From Bacillota bacterium (GTDB lineage: Bacteria > Bacillota > Dethiobacteria > DTU022), in NCBI GenBank assembly GCA_029782095.1, contig JAKOVL010000131.1, positions 1 through 64,000 of the forward strand: 64,000 nt of DNA, given 5' to 3'. A program made the position numbers and the translations under genes. Each line of letters starts with the position of its first letter. The stretch's first letter is position 1. The notes under the pieces are model-generated. The model was not told where the DNA came from, did not search any database, and saw nothing but the letters and a program-made list of their open reading frames with translations. Positions 8,015-16,703 of this stretch are shown piece by piece.

Positions 8015-9154
8015 TCAATTTTTATGCTTTTCGCTCCTCTGCTGTCTGCTTTTGTATAAAGCATAGTCCAGCGCATTGCTAAATGCGCGCAATACTGTCT
8101 TCTCTTCATAGGCCTTGCCTAAAGACACCATGGCCGATAAGGCGTTGCACTCAATAATCCAAAAATTCCCCTTTTTATCCATACCAATGTCGATCCCCAT
8201 TTCCCCCAGGGGCCCGTACCTGCTCTCAAGGCTTTGATAAATACGATAAAGCAAGTTGCTAAGATTGTTTCTTAAAACCTCCAGGGCTGCTTCGTTGTAG
8301 CCCATCATTTCCAGAAAAAATTTTTCAAAACGATAACTCAGGGCATGGGTGGTAATCGGAGAATTCTCCAGGGCTATACGAACGGGAATGCCCAGAATCT
8401 CCAGGGCTCCCTGGCCGTTTCTTTGCATTTCCGCCCGCAAATCAACTTTTTTACCCTTATATTCAATAAGATCGATGGGCTGCTGAACCACAAAGCCGCG
8501 ATGGCGGAAAAAGCCCTGTATGGTCTCCACAGCCTGGCTAAAATTTTTAAGCTTTCTAGCCACAGGCTTTTCATTGAAATAGCAGCAGTGGTATGCTTTA
8601 TCCGGGAGCAGCGCCAGCCGCATCACCTGCTCCCCTCTCCTGCCCCGACAGGCTTTAAGGTAAACCGCGCCGTAGCGGTTGAGCATCGGTTCCAGATCAG
8701 CGTCGGCGCTGCGGAATAATTTTGTCTCAGGCAAATACTGCCTTAAACTGCCCCTGCCGTATAAAATCCGGTATACCTCCCACTTGTTAAATTCGAGGGG
8801 GCTGCTCACCGGGCGGATCTTGCGGGACTGTACGGCAAGCCGAAAACGCTCCAGTTCTTTAGGGCCAAGCTTCTCCAGCCCTCCTTGCAGGTAGAGGATA
8901 TGGGGGAAAGGATAAATTTTTTTCATCCATTGTCCCCGCTTCCGGTCAAAGTAGAGACCGCTAATCTGTTGCTTGCGGTAGTTTATATCCTGGGGCGAAA
9001 AAATGTAAGCTGTGCCATTGAGTGCCCGGCAAAGACTGGCAACGGGCCCGTAGTGGGGTGAGTGCCGGCCGGAGCGCATGATCTGTTTTGTATTGGCTAC
9101 AAAAACCCCGATGATCGGGTTGGCGGTTTCGATCCCACTGAGAATGCAAGGCAC
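8015..9154 (-). CDS. YheC/YheD-like ATP-grasp protein (paralogue 1)
   Basis: ATP-grasp ligase of the YheC/YheD (endospore coat-associated) family, about 379 residues. The N-terminal domain has IIGVFVANTKQI and the segment FPHILYLQGG. The linker FNKWEVYRILYG leads into the ATP-grasp core, with YLKACRGRRGEQV (nucleotide-binding lysine and Gly-rich loop), VQQPIDLI, AEMQRNGQGALEI, SPITTHALSYRFEKFF and the metal-binding end GPLGEMGIDIG and WIIECNALSAMVS. This places it in the SPITTH subtype shared by five of the seven paralogues here. The start GTG 9154 has AGGGGTGA upstream and lies 14 bases after the next paralogue. Such enzymes form amide or ester bonds with ATP; the substrate is unknown. Confidence 0.85.
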   Translation of the reverse strand: MPCILSGIETANPIIGVFVANTKQIMRSGRHSPHYGPVASLCRALNGTAYIFSPQDINYRKQQISGLYFDRKRGQWMKKIYPFPHILYLQGGLEKLGPKELERFRLAVQSRKIRPVSSPLEFNKWEVYRILYGRGSLRQYLPETKLFRSADADLEPMLNRYGAVYLKACRGRRGEQVMRLALLPDKAYHCCYFNEKPVARKLKNFSQAVETIQGFFRHRGFVVQQPIDLIEYKGKKVDLRAEMQRNGQGALEILGIPVRIALENSPITTHALSYRFEKFFLEMMGYNEAALEVLRNNLSNLLYRIYQSLESRYGPLGEMGIDIGMDKKGNFWIIECNALSAMVSLGKAYEEKTVLRAFSNALDYALYKSRQQRSEKHKN

Positions 9155-9168
9155 GGTTCAAGTCACCC

Positions 9169-10287
9169 CTAATATTTGTTGGCTCCTGGTGCTAAGGTCC
9201 TTTGGCGATGAAGCGCGGCGGCATACTCCAGGACCATGAGGAACTGGGGCGAAACACCGCGGGTGTCTTCAATAAAATCCTCGGGAAGCTTGCTGGGCTT
9301 GGAGTTGGCTTCCAATAGCCAGATCTTTCCTCTTTCGTCCACAGCCATATCCATGCCAATTTCGCCAAAGGGTCCAAACATTTTTTCAATGGCCGCAGCA
9401 ATCACTATGCAGACCTCCCGGATCTTCTTGTCTTCCGGTATACGGGGATACCTTTCCTTTAAATCTGGAACGATGGCGGCATAGTCCATTACTTCTCCTC
9501 CCAGGGCAAGATTGGTAATCACAGCGCCTGTGGGGGCTACCCGGGCCTGGTTATAGACGGCGACCCAGCGGCCGTATTTATTCTTATTCAGCAATACCCG
9601 CAAATCGAGGGGACGTCCCCGGTACTTGACCAGGCGGATTCCCTGCTGCACAACGTACTTTTCATTTTTCAAGTCGAGCATACCGGCCAATTCCGAAAGC
9701 AGCTCATTGATGCTGCTAAAAACCCGGCGATGATGCGCCCCTTTGCGGAAGAAAAACAAATGATACCTGTTACCCTGCCTTTTCACGGATAAAACATCCG
9801 TCCCTCCGCTGCCCGCAGAATTTTTAATAAATATAAAGCCGAAACGCTGAAGCATCATTCTGATATCATTCACATGGCGGCAGAGCAACGTGGCCGGCAG
9901 GTAGGGGCGCACCTCTCTGACTTGTCTTAGCTTTTCAATGACCGGCCATTTTTCCAGCTTGCTGCTGTTAACAAAACGAATTTTCTCCACAATTTTAAAA
10001 CGTCGGCGGATGGCCTCCACCTCGCGCTGCCGCTCCTTTGGGAAAGCGGCGCCCCGGTCATAAATTATATCGGGAAAAGGCAACTGCCGCCGCACCTGTC
10101 TCCCTTCGGGAAAGCAAAATACAGTAGCGTTAATCCTTCTCCTATTCCAGTCAATATCTTCCGGGGAAAAAAAACAGACGGAGCAGCCGGCAATTTCATT
10201 GGCCTGCATCAACTTGGAGGCGAATAGAGCTCCCTTGGGGTTCGCTAAAAACCTACTGTTGACAAAGACACCGATCAAAGGCTTCAT
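9169..10287 (-). CDS. YheC/YheD-like ATP-grasp protein (paralogue 2)
   Basis: Second ATP-grasp paralogue, 372 residues, first gene of the leftward arm. It begins MKPLIGVFVNSRFLANPKG, then FPDIIYDRGAAFPKERQ, the NSSKLEKWPVIEKLRQ linker, the nucleotide loop FIKNSAGSGGTDVLSV and QQGIRLVKYRGRPLDLRVL. Unlike paralogue 1 it lacks SPITTH and has APTGAVITNLALGGE instead, which is closer to classic YheC/YheD. The metal-binding end is GPFGEIGMDMA and WLLEANSKPSKLP. ATG at 10287 has TGGAGAT upstream. It diverges from paralogue 3 across a 212-base region. Role inferred: ligase in spore-coat or surface-polymer formation. Confidence 0.85.
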   Translation of the reverse strand: MKPLIGVFVNSRFLANPKGALFASKLMQANEIAGCSVCFFSPEDIDWNRRRINATVFCFPEGRQVRRQLPFPDIIYDRGAAFPKERQREVEAIRRRFKIVEKIRFVNSSKLEKWPVIEKLRQVREVRPYLPATLLCRHVNDIRMMLQRFGFIFIKNSAGSGGTDVLSVKRQGNRYHLFFFRKGAHHRRVFSSINELLSELAGMLDLKNEKYVVQQGIRLVKYRGRPLDLRVLLNKNKYGRWVAVYNQARVAPTGAVITNLALGGEVMDYAAIVPDLKERYPRIPEDKKIREVCIVIAAAIEKMFGPFGEIGMDMAVDERGKIWLLEANSKPSKLPEDFIEDTRGVSPQFLMVLEYAAALHRQRTLAPGANKY

Positions 10288-10434
10288 CGCATTAAATCTC
10301 CATTAAACTTGCAAAGGTGTTGGCAATGCTCGTTTTCTTTTTTTAAGCTACAGTTTAGTATATTCAAAAGGCGATATACGGTTCTTCATCGAGCGGCTAT
10401 AACAGAGGAAAAACGCTTTTCAGCAGGCGGCATG

Positions 10435-10463
10435 TTACGCTTATGCAACAGCAGGCATATAAT
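10435..10463 (+). promoter_or_regulatory. Promoter for the rightward ATP-grasp arm
   Basis: TTACGC (10435-10440), 17 bases, TATAAT (10458-10463) fits a sigma-A promoter with a weak -35. The same place reads GGCATATAATAGT, which also fits the CATA-NNN-TA -10 of the mother-cell factor sigma-K. Spore-coat-associated neighbours make the second reading worth testing. The start codon is at 10500. Confidence 0.5.
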
Positions 10464-10499
10464 AGTCTGTAAATATTTCTGATATAAGGATGCCTATTC

Positions 10500-11660
10500 A
10501 TGAATCGATCCCTAAAGGAACCTGTGGTTGGCCTGTTTGTGGATGACAGTGTGATCAGGACTTTGCAAAGACAACAATCAACACGGCTTTACCGGCTAAA
10601 TTTGTATGCCGGGGCGGCCCGGAAAGCAGGAGTAAAGCTGGTTCTTTTCTCACCGGGCAGCATCTCTTTCAACCCCGATAAATTAATCGGAATGGCATAC
10701 AATCATCGCTTGCATCGCTGGGAAGCAGCCCCCTCGCCTCTCCCCGATATTATTTACGACCGCCTTGTCGGCGGTTCACCAAACCATACCCGGGAAGCTG
10801 ACAAAGTGCGGCATGAATTAAACAGGCGCGGGGTGATCAAGCTTAACGCCCAATCTTACTTCGACAAGCTGGATCTCTACGAAACCTTATCGCGCTGCGA
10901 CCGCGTAGCACCACATCTGCCGCTAACCAGTAAATTTAAAGGCCCGGAAACACTGCTGGAAATGTTTCAAAGAAGCAGCCGCCTCTACGTCAAGGCGGCA
11001 GACGGCAGGCGCGGCAAACAGGTGGTGCAGATTGCCAGGAACCCGCAAGGCGATTATTACTATCGCTACTTTAATGAGCGACTCTTTTCAGGAAAAACGA
11101 CCGCTCTGCCGGCCCTGGTCAAAATAATCAGGCAGGTAACGGGCCCGAAAAAAGCCATTGTCCAAAAGGCCATCGACCTGGTTCAGGTCAACGGCCAGTT
11201 GATGGATCTGCGCGGGGAGATGCAAAGAAACGCCCGGGGAGAGCTTGAAATTGTAGCTATCCTGGTTAGGCTGGGACAAAAGGGGTCACCAATCACCACG
11301 CACGGTGACAGCTACCAATTTGAAGATTTCTTCCACACCCGCTTAAACCGCTCCAGGGAAGAGATCGCCTTGCTCAAAGGGAAGATTATCGATTTTCTGT
11401 ATGCTGTATATGACTGTGTTGAGCGGGCTTACGGACCCTTCGGAGAAATGGCCATAGATTTCGGCCTTGACCGCAGGGGCAGGATCTGGCTGTTTGAATG
11501 CAATGCCAAGTCCATGAAAGTGTCGCTGCTAAAAAGCGGCGATCCCGGCGCCATAGAAAAAGCGTTTCTTAACCCGATGCTTTATGCCCGCTATCTCTAT
11601 TATTCCCAGCATCCCCGGCACACCAGGAAAGCAAAAAAAGACAGAATCCCGGAAAGATAA
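10500..11660 (+). CDS. YheC/YheD-like ATP-grasp protein (paralogue 3)
   Basis: ATP-grasp paralogue of 386 residues that opens the rightward arm. Recognisable parts are VVGLFVDDSVIR, LPDIIYDRLVGG, the FDKLDLYETL linker, YVKAADGRRGKQVVQI (nucleotide loop), IVQKAIDLVQVNGQLMD, GEMQRNARGELEI, SPITTHGDSYQFEDFF and the C-terminal metal site GPFGEMAIDFG with WLFECNAKSMKVSLL. It belongs to the SPITTH subtype. AAGGA lies 14 bases before the ATG. A basic tail ends the protein. The next paralogue starts 16 bases after the stop, so paralogues 3-5 and the kinase gene are probably co-transcribed. Confidence 0.86.
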   Translation: MNRSLKEPVVGLFVDDSVIRTLQRQQSTRLYRLNLYAGAARKAGVKLVLFSPGSISFNPDKLIGMAYNHRLHRWEAAPSPLPDIIYDRLVGGSPNHTREADKVRHELNRRGVIKLNAQSYFDKLDLYETLSRCDRVAPHLPLTSKFKGPETLLEMFQRSSRLYVKAADGRRGKQVVQIARNPQGDYYYRYFNERLFSGKTTALPALVKIIRQVTGPKKAIVQKAIDLVQVNGQLMDLRGEMQRNARGELEIVAILVRLGQKGSPITTHGDSYQFEDFFHTRLNRSREEIALLKGKIIDFLYAVYDCVERAYGPFGEMAIDFGLDRRGRIWLFECNAKSMKVSLLKSGDPGAIEKAFLNPMLYARYLYYSQHPRHTRKAKKDRIPER

Positions 11661-11675
11661 AGGATTTGATGCTCA

Positions 11676-12428
11676 GTGCGCACCTATCAAGTTGTCCGCA
11701 GCAAGATGGCCAAGACCAGCGTAATGCTTAAAGATCCCGGGCTCGCCCGGTATATTCCCGAAACCGTATTCTATAGCCGGGCAAACCTGGAGAGAATGCT
11801 CAATCAACACAAGCATGTTTATGTTAAACCGGATTGCGGCAGGGGCGGAAACAAAGTTATCTCCATATACCTGGATAATGCGGGAACCTGTTCCATTCAC
11901 TATGATACGCGCATCCTTAAGGGCAAGACCGCAGCGGACGCAGCCGCCCTGGTCGAAAAGATTGCCGCGGGAGAGCGCTTTATCGTTCAACAGGGCATCA
12001 AGCTGTTAACCATCAACAATGTGCCCTTTGACCTGCGGGTAAATGTGCAAAAGCCGTTCAGCCGCTGGGAAGTAACAGCCATGATCGCCAAGCTGAGAGC
12101 GCCGGGAAAAGCTGTGTCCAACTTCTGCCAGGGCGGCAGGCTGGTTGAACTGGACCAGGCTTTTAAACTGGCCGGGTTGAAGCCCCACGCCAGCGATCGC
12201 CTGAAGGAGCTGCTTATTTATATCGGAGAAAAAACGGCAGCGGCGCTGTGCCGCAAATATCCGCATTTAAGGGAGCTGGGCCTGGATATCGGGCTGGATC
12301 GCCAGGGCAAGCCGTGGATCTTTGAAGTAAATACAAGGCCGCAATATGTCCAGGGCCTTGACGAAAAGTTTGATCGCTACCGCCGCATTATCGAAGAAAC
12401 CACCGTCAAAAAATATCAAAAGAAATGA
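11676..12428 (+). CDS. Short YheC/YheD-like ATP-grasp protein (paralogue 4), no N-terminal domain
   Basis: Short ATP-grasp protein of 250 residues. It lacks the roughly 120-residue N-terminal domain (the GVFV...DIIY part) of the other paralogues and starts at the linker. The catalytic core is intact: VYVKPDCGRGGNKVISI, FIVQQGIKLLTINNVPFDLRV, AMIAKLRAPGKAVSNFCQGG and LGLDIGLDRQGKPWIFEVNTRP. Like paralogue 2 it has no SPITTH. The start is GTG 11676; AAAGGA lies 14 bases upstream, a rather long spacing. It may act as a free-standing catalytic domain or partner for a full-length paralogue. Confidence 0.83.
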   Translation: MRTYQVVRSKMAKTSVMLKDPGLARYIPETVFYSRANLERMLNQHKHVYVKPDCGRGGNKVISIYLDNAGTCSIHYDTRILKGKTAADAAALVEKIAAGERFIVQQGIKLLTINNVPFDLRVNVQKPFSRWEVTAMIAKLRAPGKAVSNFCQGGRLVELDQAFKLAGLKPHASDRLKELLIYIGEKTAAALCRKYPHLRELGLDIGLDRQGKPWIFEVNTRPQYVQGLDEKFDRYRRIIEETTVKKYQKK

Positions 12429-12441
12429 GGTTAAATTTAAA

Positions 12442-13596
12442 TTGCCTGTTGCTGAAACCGCCGGCAGGCCGATTTACCTCGGTGTATTGGTTAGCCAAAA
12501 CAACCTCAGCCGGTTTACTCACCTGGCTAAAATCCGCATTGGCGGGGAGGCGTGCAGCGGCATTAAACCGGTGCTCTATCTTTTTACGCTTGAAGACATT
12601 GACAGCGAAAACCTGAAAATCAGGGGATTGTTCTATAATGCTTCTCAGAACCGCTGGAGCAGCGAAATCTTCCCCTTTCCCCATGTGCTATATATGCGCA
12701 AAATGCCGGATCATCTGGACAAAAAAGCACACCATTTTTTAAAGCTGGCCGCAAAAATGCACATCCCCCTGGTAAACGCACGCTCTGCCTTTGACAAGTG
12801 GGAGCTGTACCGGGTCTTATGGGCCAGCCCCGAAATGAGGCCGCATTTGCCGGAAACCAGGCTCTACCGCGGGCAGGAAAGCGAAATTTCCGGCATGCTC
12901 AACCGTTATGGAAAGGTCTATCTGAAAGCCTGCCGGGGAAGCCGGGGGCGGGAGGTGATGCAGGTGAGCCGGCTGCCGGGAGGTGCCCTTGAATACAGTT
13001 ATTACGACGGCAGGCTATTCATCAAGCAGACCAACAACAGGTGTTTGCAGCGCATTGTGGCCCATTTTTTTGGCCAAGAGCAGGTAATTATCCAGCAGCC
13101 CATTGACTTGATCGGTATTGCGGACCGCAAAGCTGACCTGCGGGCTGAAATGCAGCGCAACGGAAAGGGCCTGCTGGAAATAGTCGGCATGCCGGTGCGG
13201 GTCGGCCATGCCCGCTCCCCCATCACCACCCATGCAGCCTGCTATCGTTTTGAAGATTTTTTTGGCCATGTTTTAAAGCTAAACCAGGACACTGTTGCCG
13301 CCCTGGAAGATAAACTGCGCTGCCTGCTGGGTAAAATTTACTTGCTGCTGGAGAAGCACTACGGCCCTTTCGGGGAGCTGGGCATCGATATCGGCGTGGA
13401 CCAGAATTATCACCCCTGGTTTATTGAATGCAATGCGCAATCGGCCAAGGTATCGCTGTTGAACGCTTATGGCGGTGCAGCGCTGCTTAAGGCCTATACC
13501 AATCCCCTGGAATATGCCCTGAAAATCGCCGGCGCACCGCCGGGGCTGTCCCAAAAGGGCAGCTCTTCTACCCCGGAGTCGGGCGGCGCTAATTGA
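12442..13596 (+). CDS. YheC/YheD-like ATP-grasp protein (paralogue 5)
   Basis: Fifth paralogue of the first island, about 384 residues from TTG 12442. A longer in-frame start at 12346 would overlap paralogue 4 by 83 bases, while TTG 12442 has GAGG 11 bases upstream and gives an N-terminus (PVAETAGRPIYLGVLVSQ) aligned with the other paralogues. Motifs: FPHVLYMRKMPD, FDKWELYRVLWA, YLKACRGSRGREVMQV, IIQQPIDLIG, AEMQRNGKGLLEI, SPITTHAACYRFEDFF, GPFGELGIDIG and WFIECNAQSAKVSLL. It resembles paralogue 1 more than its direct neighbours, which suggests duplication across the divergent promoter. Confidence 0.84.
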   Translation: MPVAETAGRPIYLGVLVSQNNLSRFTHLAKIRIGGEACSGIKPVLYLFTLEDIDSENLKIRGLFYNASQNRWSSEIFPFPHVLYMRKMPDHLDKKAHHFLKLAAKMHIPLVNARSAFDKWELYRVLWASPEMRPHLPETRLYRGQESEISGMLNRYGKVYLKACRGSRGREVMQVSRLPGGALEYSYYDGRLFIKQTNNRCLQRIVAHFFGQEQVIIQQPIDLIGIADRKADLRAEMQRNGKGLLEIVGMPVRVGHARSPITTHAACYRFEDFFGHVLKLNQDTVAALEDKLRCLLGKIYLLLEKHYGPFGELGIDIGVDQNYHPWFIECNAQSAKVSLLNAYGGAALLKAYTNPLEYALKIAGAPPGLSQKGSSSTPESGGAN

Positions 13597-13692
13597 AGGC
13601 AGTCCAACTTGACTTTGCCTAATCTGGCTTGATTTGTTAAGATGGTAAAAAGAGAATTTAACCCAGGTGAACGGGAAAAGGAGAGGAGCCAC

Positions 13693-14751
13693 TTGTTGAT
13701 CGTTGCCCGGGCCCCCGGCCGGGCAGGCATAATCGGCAATCCTACCGACGGGTATGGAGGCGCGGTGCTTGCCTGCTCCATCGAAAACACAGCCTCTGCC
13801 ACCATAGAGCCCGCAGATAAGCTTATCCTGCAAAACAGCCGGGGCAGCGTGGTCTTGCAGCGGACAAGCGATTTTACCAGCCGGGGTGACTATTTTGATA
13901 TTCCCCGCGCTGTTCTGCGCTGCCTCAACCTGGAGCAGCTGAGGGCCAAAATAACCATTCACACCACGGTGCCGGAACAGGCGGGCCTGGCCGGCTCCAC
14001 GGCGGTCATAGCCGCCGTGTTGTCTGCGCTGCTGGCCTTTACGGGACGCAGCTATCACAAGTACCAACTGGCAGAGCTAAACCGGACCATAGAGCTTAAC
14101 TACCTGAACAATCATTGCGGCTACCAGGACGCCTACATGACTACTTTCGGCGGCCTCAATTACATGGACTTCCGGGGCAAGGAGCATTACCAGGAGCTGC
14201 ACCTCGAACAGTACGCCACGGTGGAGCCGCTCCACTCCTTCTGCAGCGAGCTGCCCTTTGTGATCGCCCATACCGGGGTGCAGCATCACTCCGGCAGTTT
14301 TCACCGCCCGCTGCGTGAGCGCTGGCTGAAAGGAGAGCCGCAGGTTGTAAAGGGCTACCGCGAGATTGCAGAAATTGCCCGGGAGGGCAAAAAAGCGCTG
14401 CTGAACCGGGATTGGCCGCGCCTGGGCTTCCTGATGAATGAAAACCACCGTATTCAAGATGCGCTTTCTTTTTCGGGCGAGCAGAACAACTATATGATCA
14501 AGGTGGCCCGGGAAAATGGTGCGCTGGGGGCCAAGCTGGCCGGCGCCGGCGGCGGGGGCACCATTATCGCTTTAACCCTGGATCCCTCCAGGACCAGGCA
14601 GGCCCTTGAGCGGGCAGGCGCCACTGCATTTGTTAATCTTGATCCCGGTTCGCCAGGGGTTACTGTCACCAGGTTGGAACAGGCCCCGTCCCCCCTTAAG
14701 AATATTCGGAGCACCCCTTCAGCAGCCCCTCTCCCGCAGGGACAGAGCTGA
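13693..14751 (+). CDS. GHMP-family sugar kinase (glucuronokinase-like)
   Basis: Small-molecule kinase of the GHMP superfamily, about 352 residues. Motif 1 is RAPGRAGIIGNPTDGYGG, close to the ARAGLLGNPSD form known from glucuronokinases. Motif 2, the phosphate loop, is PEQAGLAGSTAVIAA, and motif 3 is LAGAGGGGTIIAL. I chose TTG 13693 because GGAGAGGAG ends 4 bases before it; an ATG at 13642 has no ribosome binding site. It follows paralogue 5 by about 100 bases on the same strand. A sugar-1-phosphate product for a surface polymer would fit the UDP-sugar dehydrogenase in the second ATP-grasp island, but the substrate is inferred from motif 1 only. Heptose kinase is an alternative. Confidence 0.78.
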   Translation: MLIVARAPGRAGIIGNPTDGYGGAVLACSIENTASATIEPADKLILQNSRGSVVLQRTSDFTSRGDYFDIPRAVLRCLNLEQLRAKITIHTTVPEQAGLAGSTAVIAAVLSALLAFTGRSYHKYQLAELNRTIELNYLNNHCGYQDAYMTTFGGLNYMDFRGKEHYQELHLEQYATVEPLHSFCSELPFVIAHTGVQHHSGSFHRPLRERWLKGEPQVVKGYREIAEIAREGKKALLNRDWPRLGFLMNENHRIQDALSFSGEQNNYMIKVARENGALGAKLAGAGGGGTIIALTLDPSRTRQALERAGATAFVNLDPGSPGVTVTRLEQAPSPLKNIRSTPSAAPLPQGQS

Positions 14752-14787
14752 ACCTGCCCCTGACCTTATTCCTTAGAGAAAAAAGCA

Positions 14788-14822
14788 CCCGCCGGAAAGC
14801 AGAACCGGCGCTTTCCGGCGGG
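14788..14822 (-). terminator. Intrinsic terminator for the fatty-acyl-AMP ligase gene
   Basis: CCCGCCGGAAAG (14788-14799) and CTTTCCGGCGGG (14811-14822) form a perfect 12-bp stem. On the minus strand it is followed by TGCTTTTTTCTC. It may also stop plus-strand transcription from the kinase gene, although the T-run on that side is weak. Confidence 0.85.
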
Positions 14823-14858
14823 CAAACTTGTTTAAGCCTCAGTCACTTAGGTCCGTTT

Positions 14859-16703
14859 TCAGCCGTCTAAGCCTTCGATCAGCTTTAGCTCCTTGTTTAA
14901 ATATTGTTTGCGGCAAAGGCTGCGCTGCAGCTTGCCCGAACTGGTTTTGGGCAGGGTGCCCGGCTGCACCAGGACGATGTCCCGGGGCGGAACTGCACAG
15001 ACATCGATAACCCGGCTGCGGATAGCGCGCCGCACTTCCAGCGGCTTCTCCGTGCGCACCTCGGCCACCACGACGATGGTTTCTTTGCCTTTACTGCTTT
15101 CCAGGCCGAAGGCGATAACATTGCCAGCGCGCACGCCTTCCAGGGCGCCGATAGACCGCTCCAGGTCTTCCGGGAAGATATTTCTGCCGGCAATGATGAT
15201 CACATCTTTAATACGGCCGCAGATTACCAACTCTAAAGGGCCGCCATCGGGGCCGCTGGTAAAGTAGGCCAGGTCCCCGGTGCGCAGCCAGCCGTCATGA
15301 AAAAGTTCCTTCGTCAGGTCGGGCCGGTTGTAGTAACCGGTGGTCACCGAGGTGCCGCGGATTTCCAGCTCCCCAACTTCCCGCTCTCCCCGCTCCTCTC
15401 CGGTAGCCGGATCGCAGATGCGCATTTCCAGCCCCGGTACAGGGCGTCCCAGCAGGGGCAGCCGCCGTGTCGAATCGAGGGAAGGGTCAGCCGGGCGCGC
15501 TACCCCTTCTTTCTCTAAAGCTGCCCGGTCCACATAGTCGCAGGCCATGCCCCGCAGCGGCGGGGGAAAGCTGCCGCCGATGGCCACTTCGGCCATGCCG
15601 AAGGCGCAAAAAACGGCTCCGGGGCGAAAACCGTGCGGTTCGGCTGCCGCCACAAACCGGTCCACCGCTTCGGGATCCACCGGTTCGGCACCATTTAAGG
15701 CGATGCGCACCGCCGAAAGGTCCAGCCGCTCCCCCGTATCATTCATCCTTTTTAAAGCGCGGGTGGCCAGAACCCAGGAAAAATTGGGGCCTGCGGTGAT
15801 GGTCGCCTTAAACTGGTGCAGCCAGCGCATCCAGTCGCCGGGATTGGCCAAAAAATCCTGCGGCGAAGCCAAAACCAGGGAGCTGCCCACAGTCATCGGC
15901 ACAGTGGTCAGGCCGATTAAGCCCATGTCATGGTAGAGCGGCAGCCAGGAAAACATAATGTCATCTACGGTTACCTTGGCCGCCTCCACCATCCCGTCGA
16001 TATTGGCCCCGATCACATGGTGCGGCAGCATGACCCCCTTGGGCTCAGCCGTGGAACCGGAAGTAAACTGGAGTATGGCCAGGCGATGCGGATCATCGGG
16101 CACCTCTCTGTAGTCTGAAGCAGTGGGGCGCCCCGGCCCGGGCTGGACCTGGTCCAGCATCAGCACGGGCGGATCGCCTGGCCTGGTTTCCAGGAACGGC
16201 GCCAGGTCGGGGTCCAAAAGCAACAGACGCACATCTCCGTGAGTCAGGTGGGCCCTGGTCTGGCGCATAAACTCCTCCAGGGAGGCCATGCGCATGGGCA
16301 GAGGCAGCACCAACACGCAGCCGCCGGCCAGCCATACGCCCTGGATTGCGGTCACCAGGGGCCGGGTGGTCGGGCCCAGCAGCGCGATATGATCTCCCGG
16401 CTTGATGCCGTGTTCCTGTAAAGACGCCGCCACGGCCAGGGCGTCCTGGTGCAGCTGTGCCCAGGTTAGGGTTAGCGGCTCTGCTCCGGCGCCTCCGGCG
16501 GCTGAACCGACAAAAGTAATCGTATTCGGACCTTCCGCCGCCCGGCGTATGCGCGGCAGCAGGGGCTCGGCCAGCGCGGCTGCGGAACCACTGCTGCAGC
16601 AGAGCGGCCCCGGTACGGCTGTCTCTCTTTGCAAGCTCAAACAGGTAAAATCAAAAGAAGAGAATAAGTCCCTGTTAAAAACGAAAACTCTTTTGAACAT
16701 CAT
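14859..16703 (-). CDS. Fatty-acyl-AMP ligase (FAAL) / AMP-dependent synthetase
   Basis: Adenylating enzyme of 614 residues. Family markers are LQFTSGSTAEPKGVMLPH (about residue 215), SWLPLYHDMGLIG (typical of FAALs, which make acyl-AMP for transfer to a carrier protein), FGMAEVAIGG, GWLRTGD and VICGRIKDVIIIAGRNIFPEDLE. The C-terminal catalytic lysine lies in PKTSSGKLQRSLCR. AAGGAGGAAG precedes the ATG at 16703. FAALs usually sit beside polyketide or peptide synthases with carrier domains; no such gene is here. The 4066-5736 synthetase is a different subtype. The acyl acceptor is therefore unknown and may be encoded elsewhere. Confidence 0.88.
   Translation of the reverse strand: MMFKRVFVFNRDLFSSFDFTCLSLQRETAVPGPLCCSSGSAAALAEPLLPRIRRAAEGPNTITFVGSAAGGAGAEPLTLTWAQLHQDALAVAASLQEHGIKPGDHIALLGPTTRPLVTAIQGVWLAGGCVLVLPLPMRMASLEEFMRQTRAHLTHGDVRLLLLDPDLAPFLETRPGDPPVLMLDQVQPGPGRPTASDYREVPDDPHRLAILQFTSGSTAEPKGVMLPHHVIGANIDGMVEAAKVTVDDIMFSWLPLYHDMGLIGLTTVPMTVGSSLVLASPQDFLANPGDWMRWLHQFKATITAGPNFSWVLATRALKRMNDTGERLDLSAVRIALNGAEPVDPEAVDRFVAAAEPHGFRPGAVFCAFGMAEVAIGGSFPPPLRGMACDYVDRAALEKEGVARPADPSLDSTRRLPLLGRPVPGLEMRICDPATGEERGEREVGELEIRGTSVTTGYYNRPDLTKELFHDGWLRTGDLAYFTSGPDGGPLELVICGRIKDVIIIAGRNIFPEDLERSIGALEGVRAGNVIAFGLESSKGKETIVVVAEVRTEKPLEVRRAIRSRVIDVCAVPPRDIVLVQPGTLPKTSSGKLQRSLCRKQYLNKELKLIEGLDG

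Noticed and set aside
12346-12441. N-terminal extension of ATP-grasp paralogue 5
   Set aside because: It would overlap paralogue 4 by more than 80 bases and gives residues with no match to the other paralogues.
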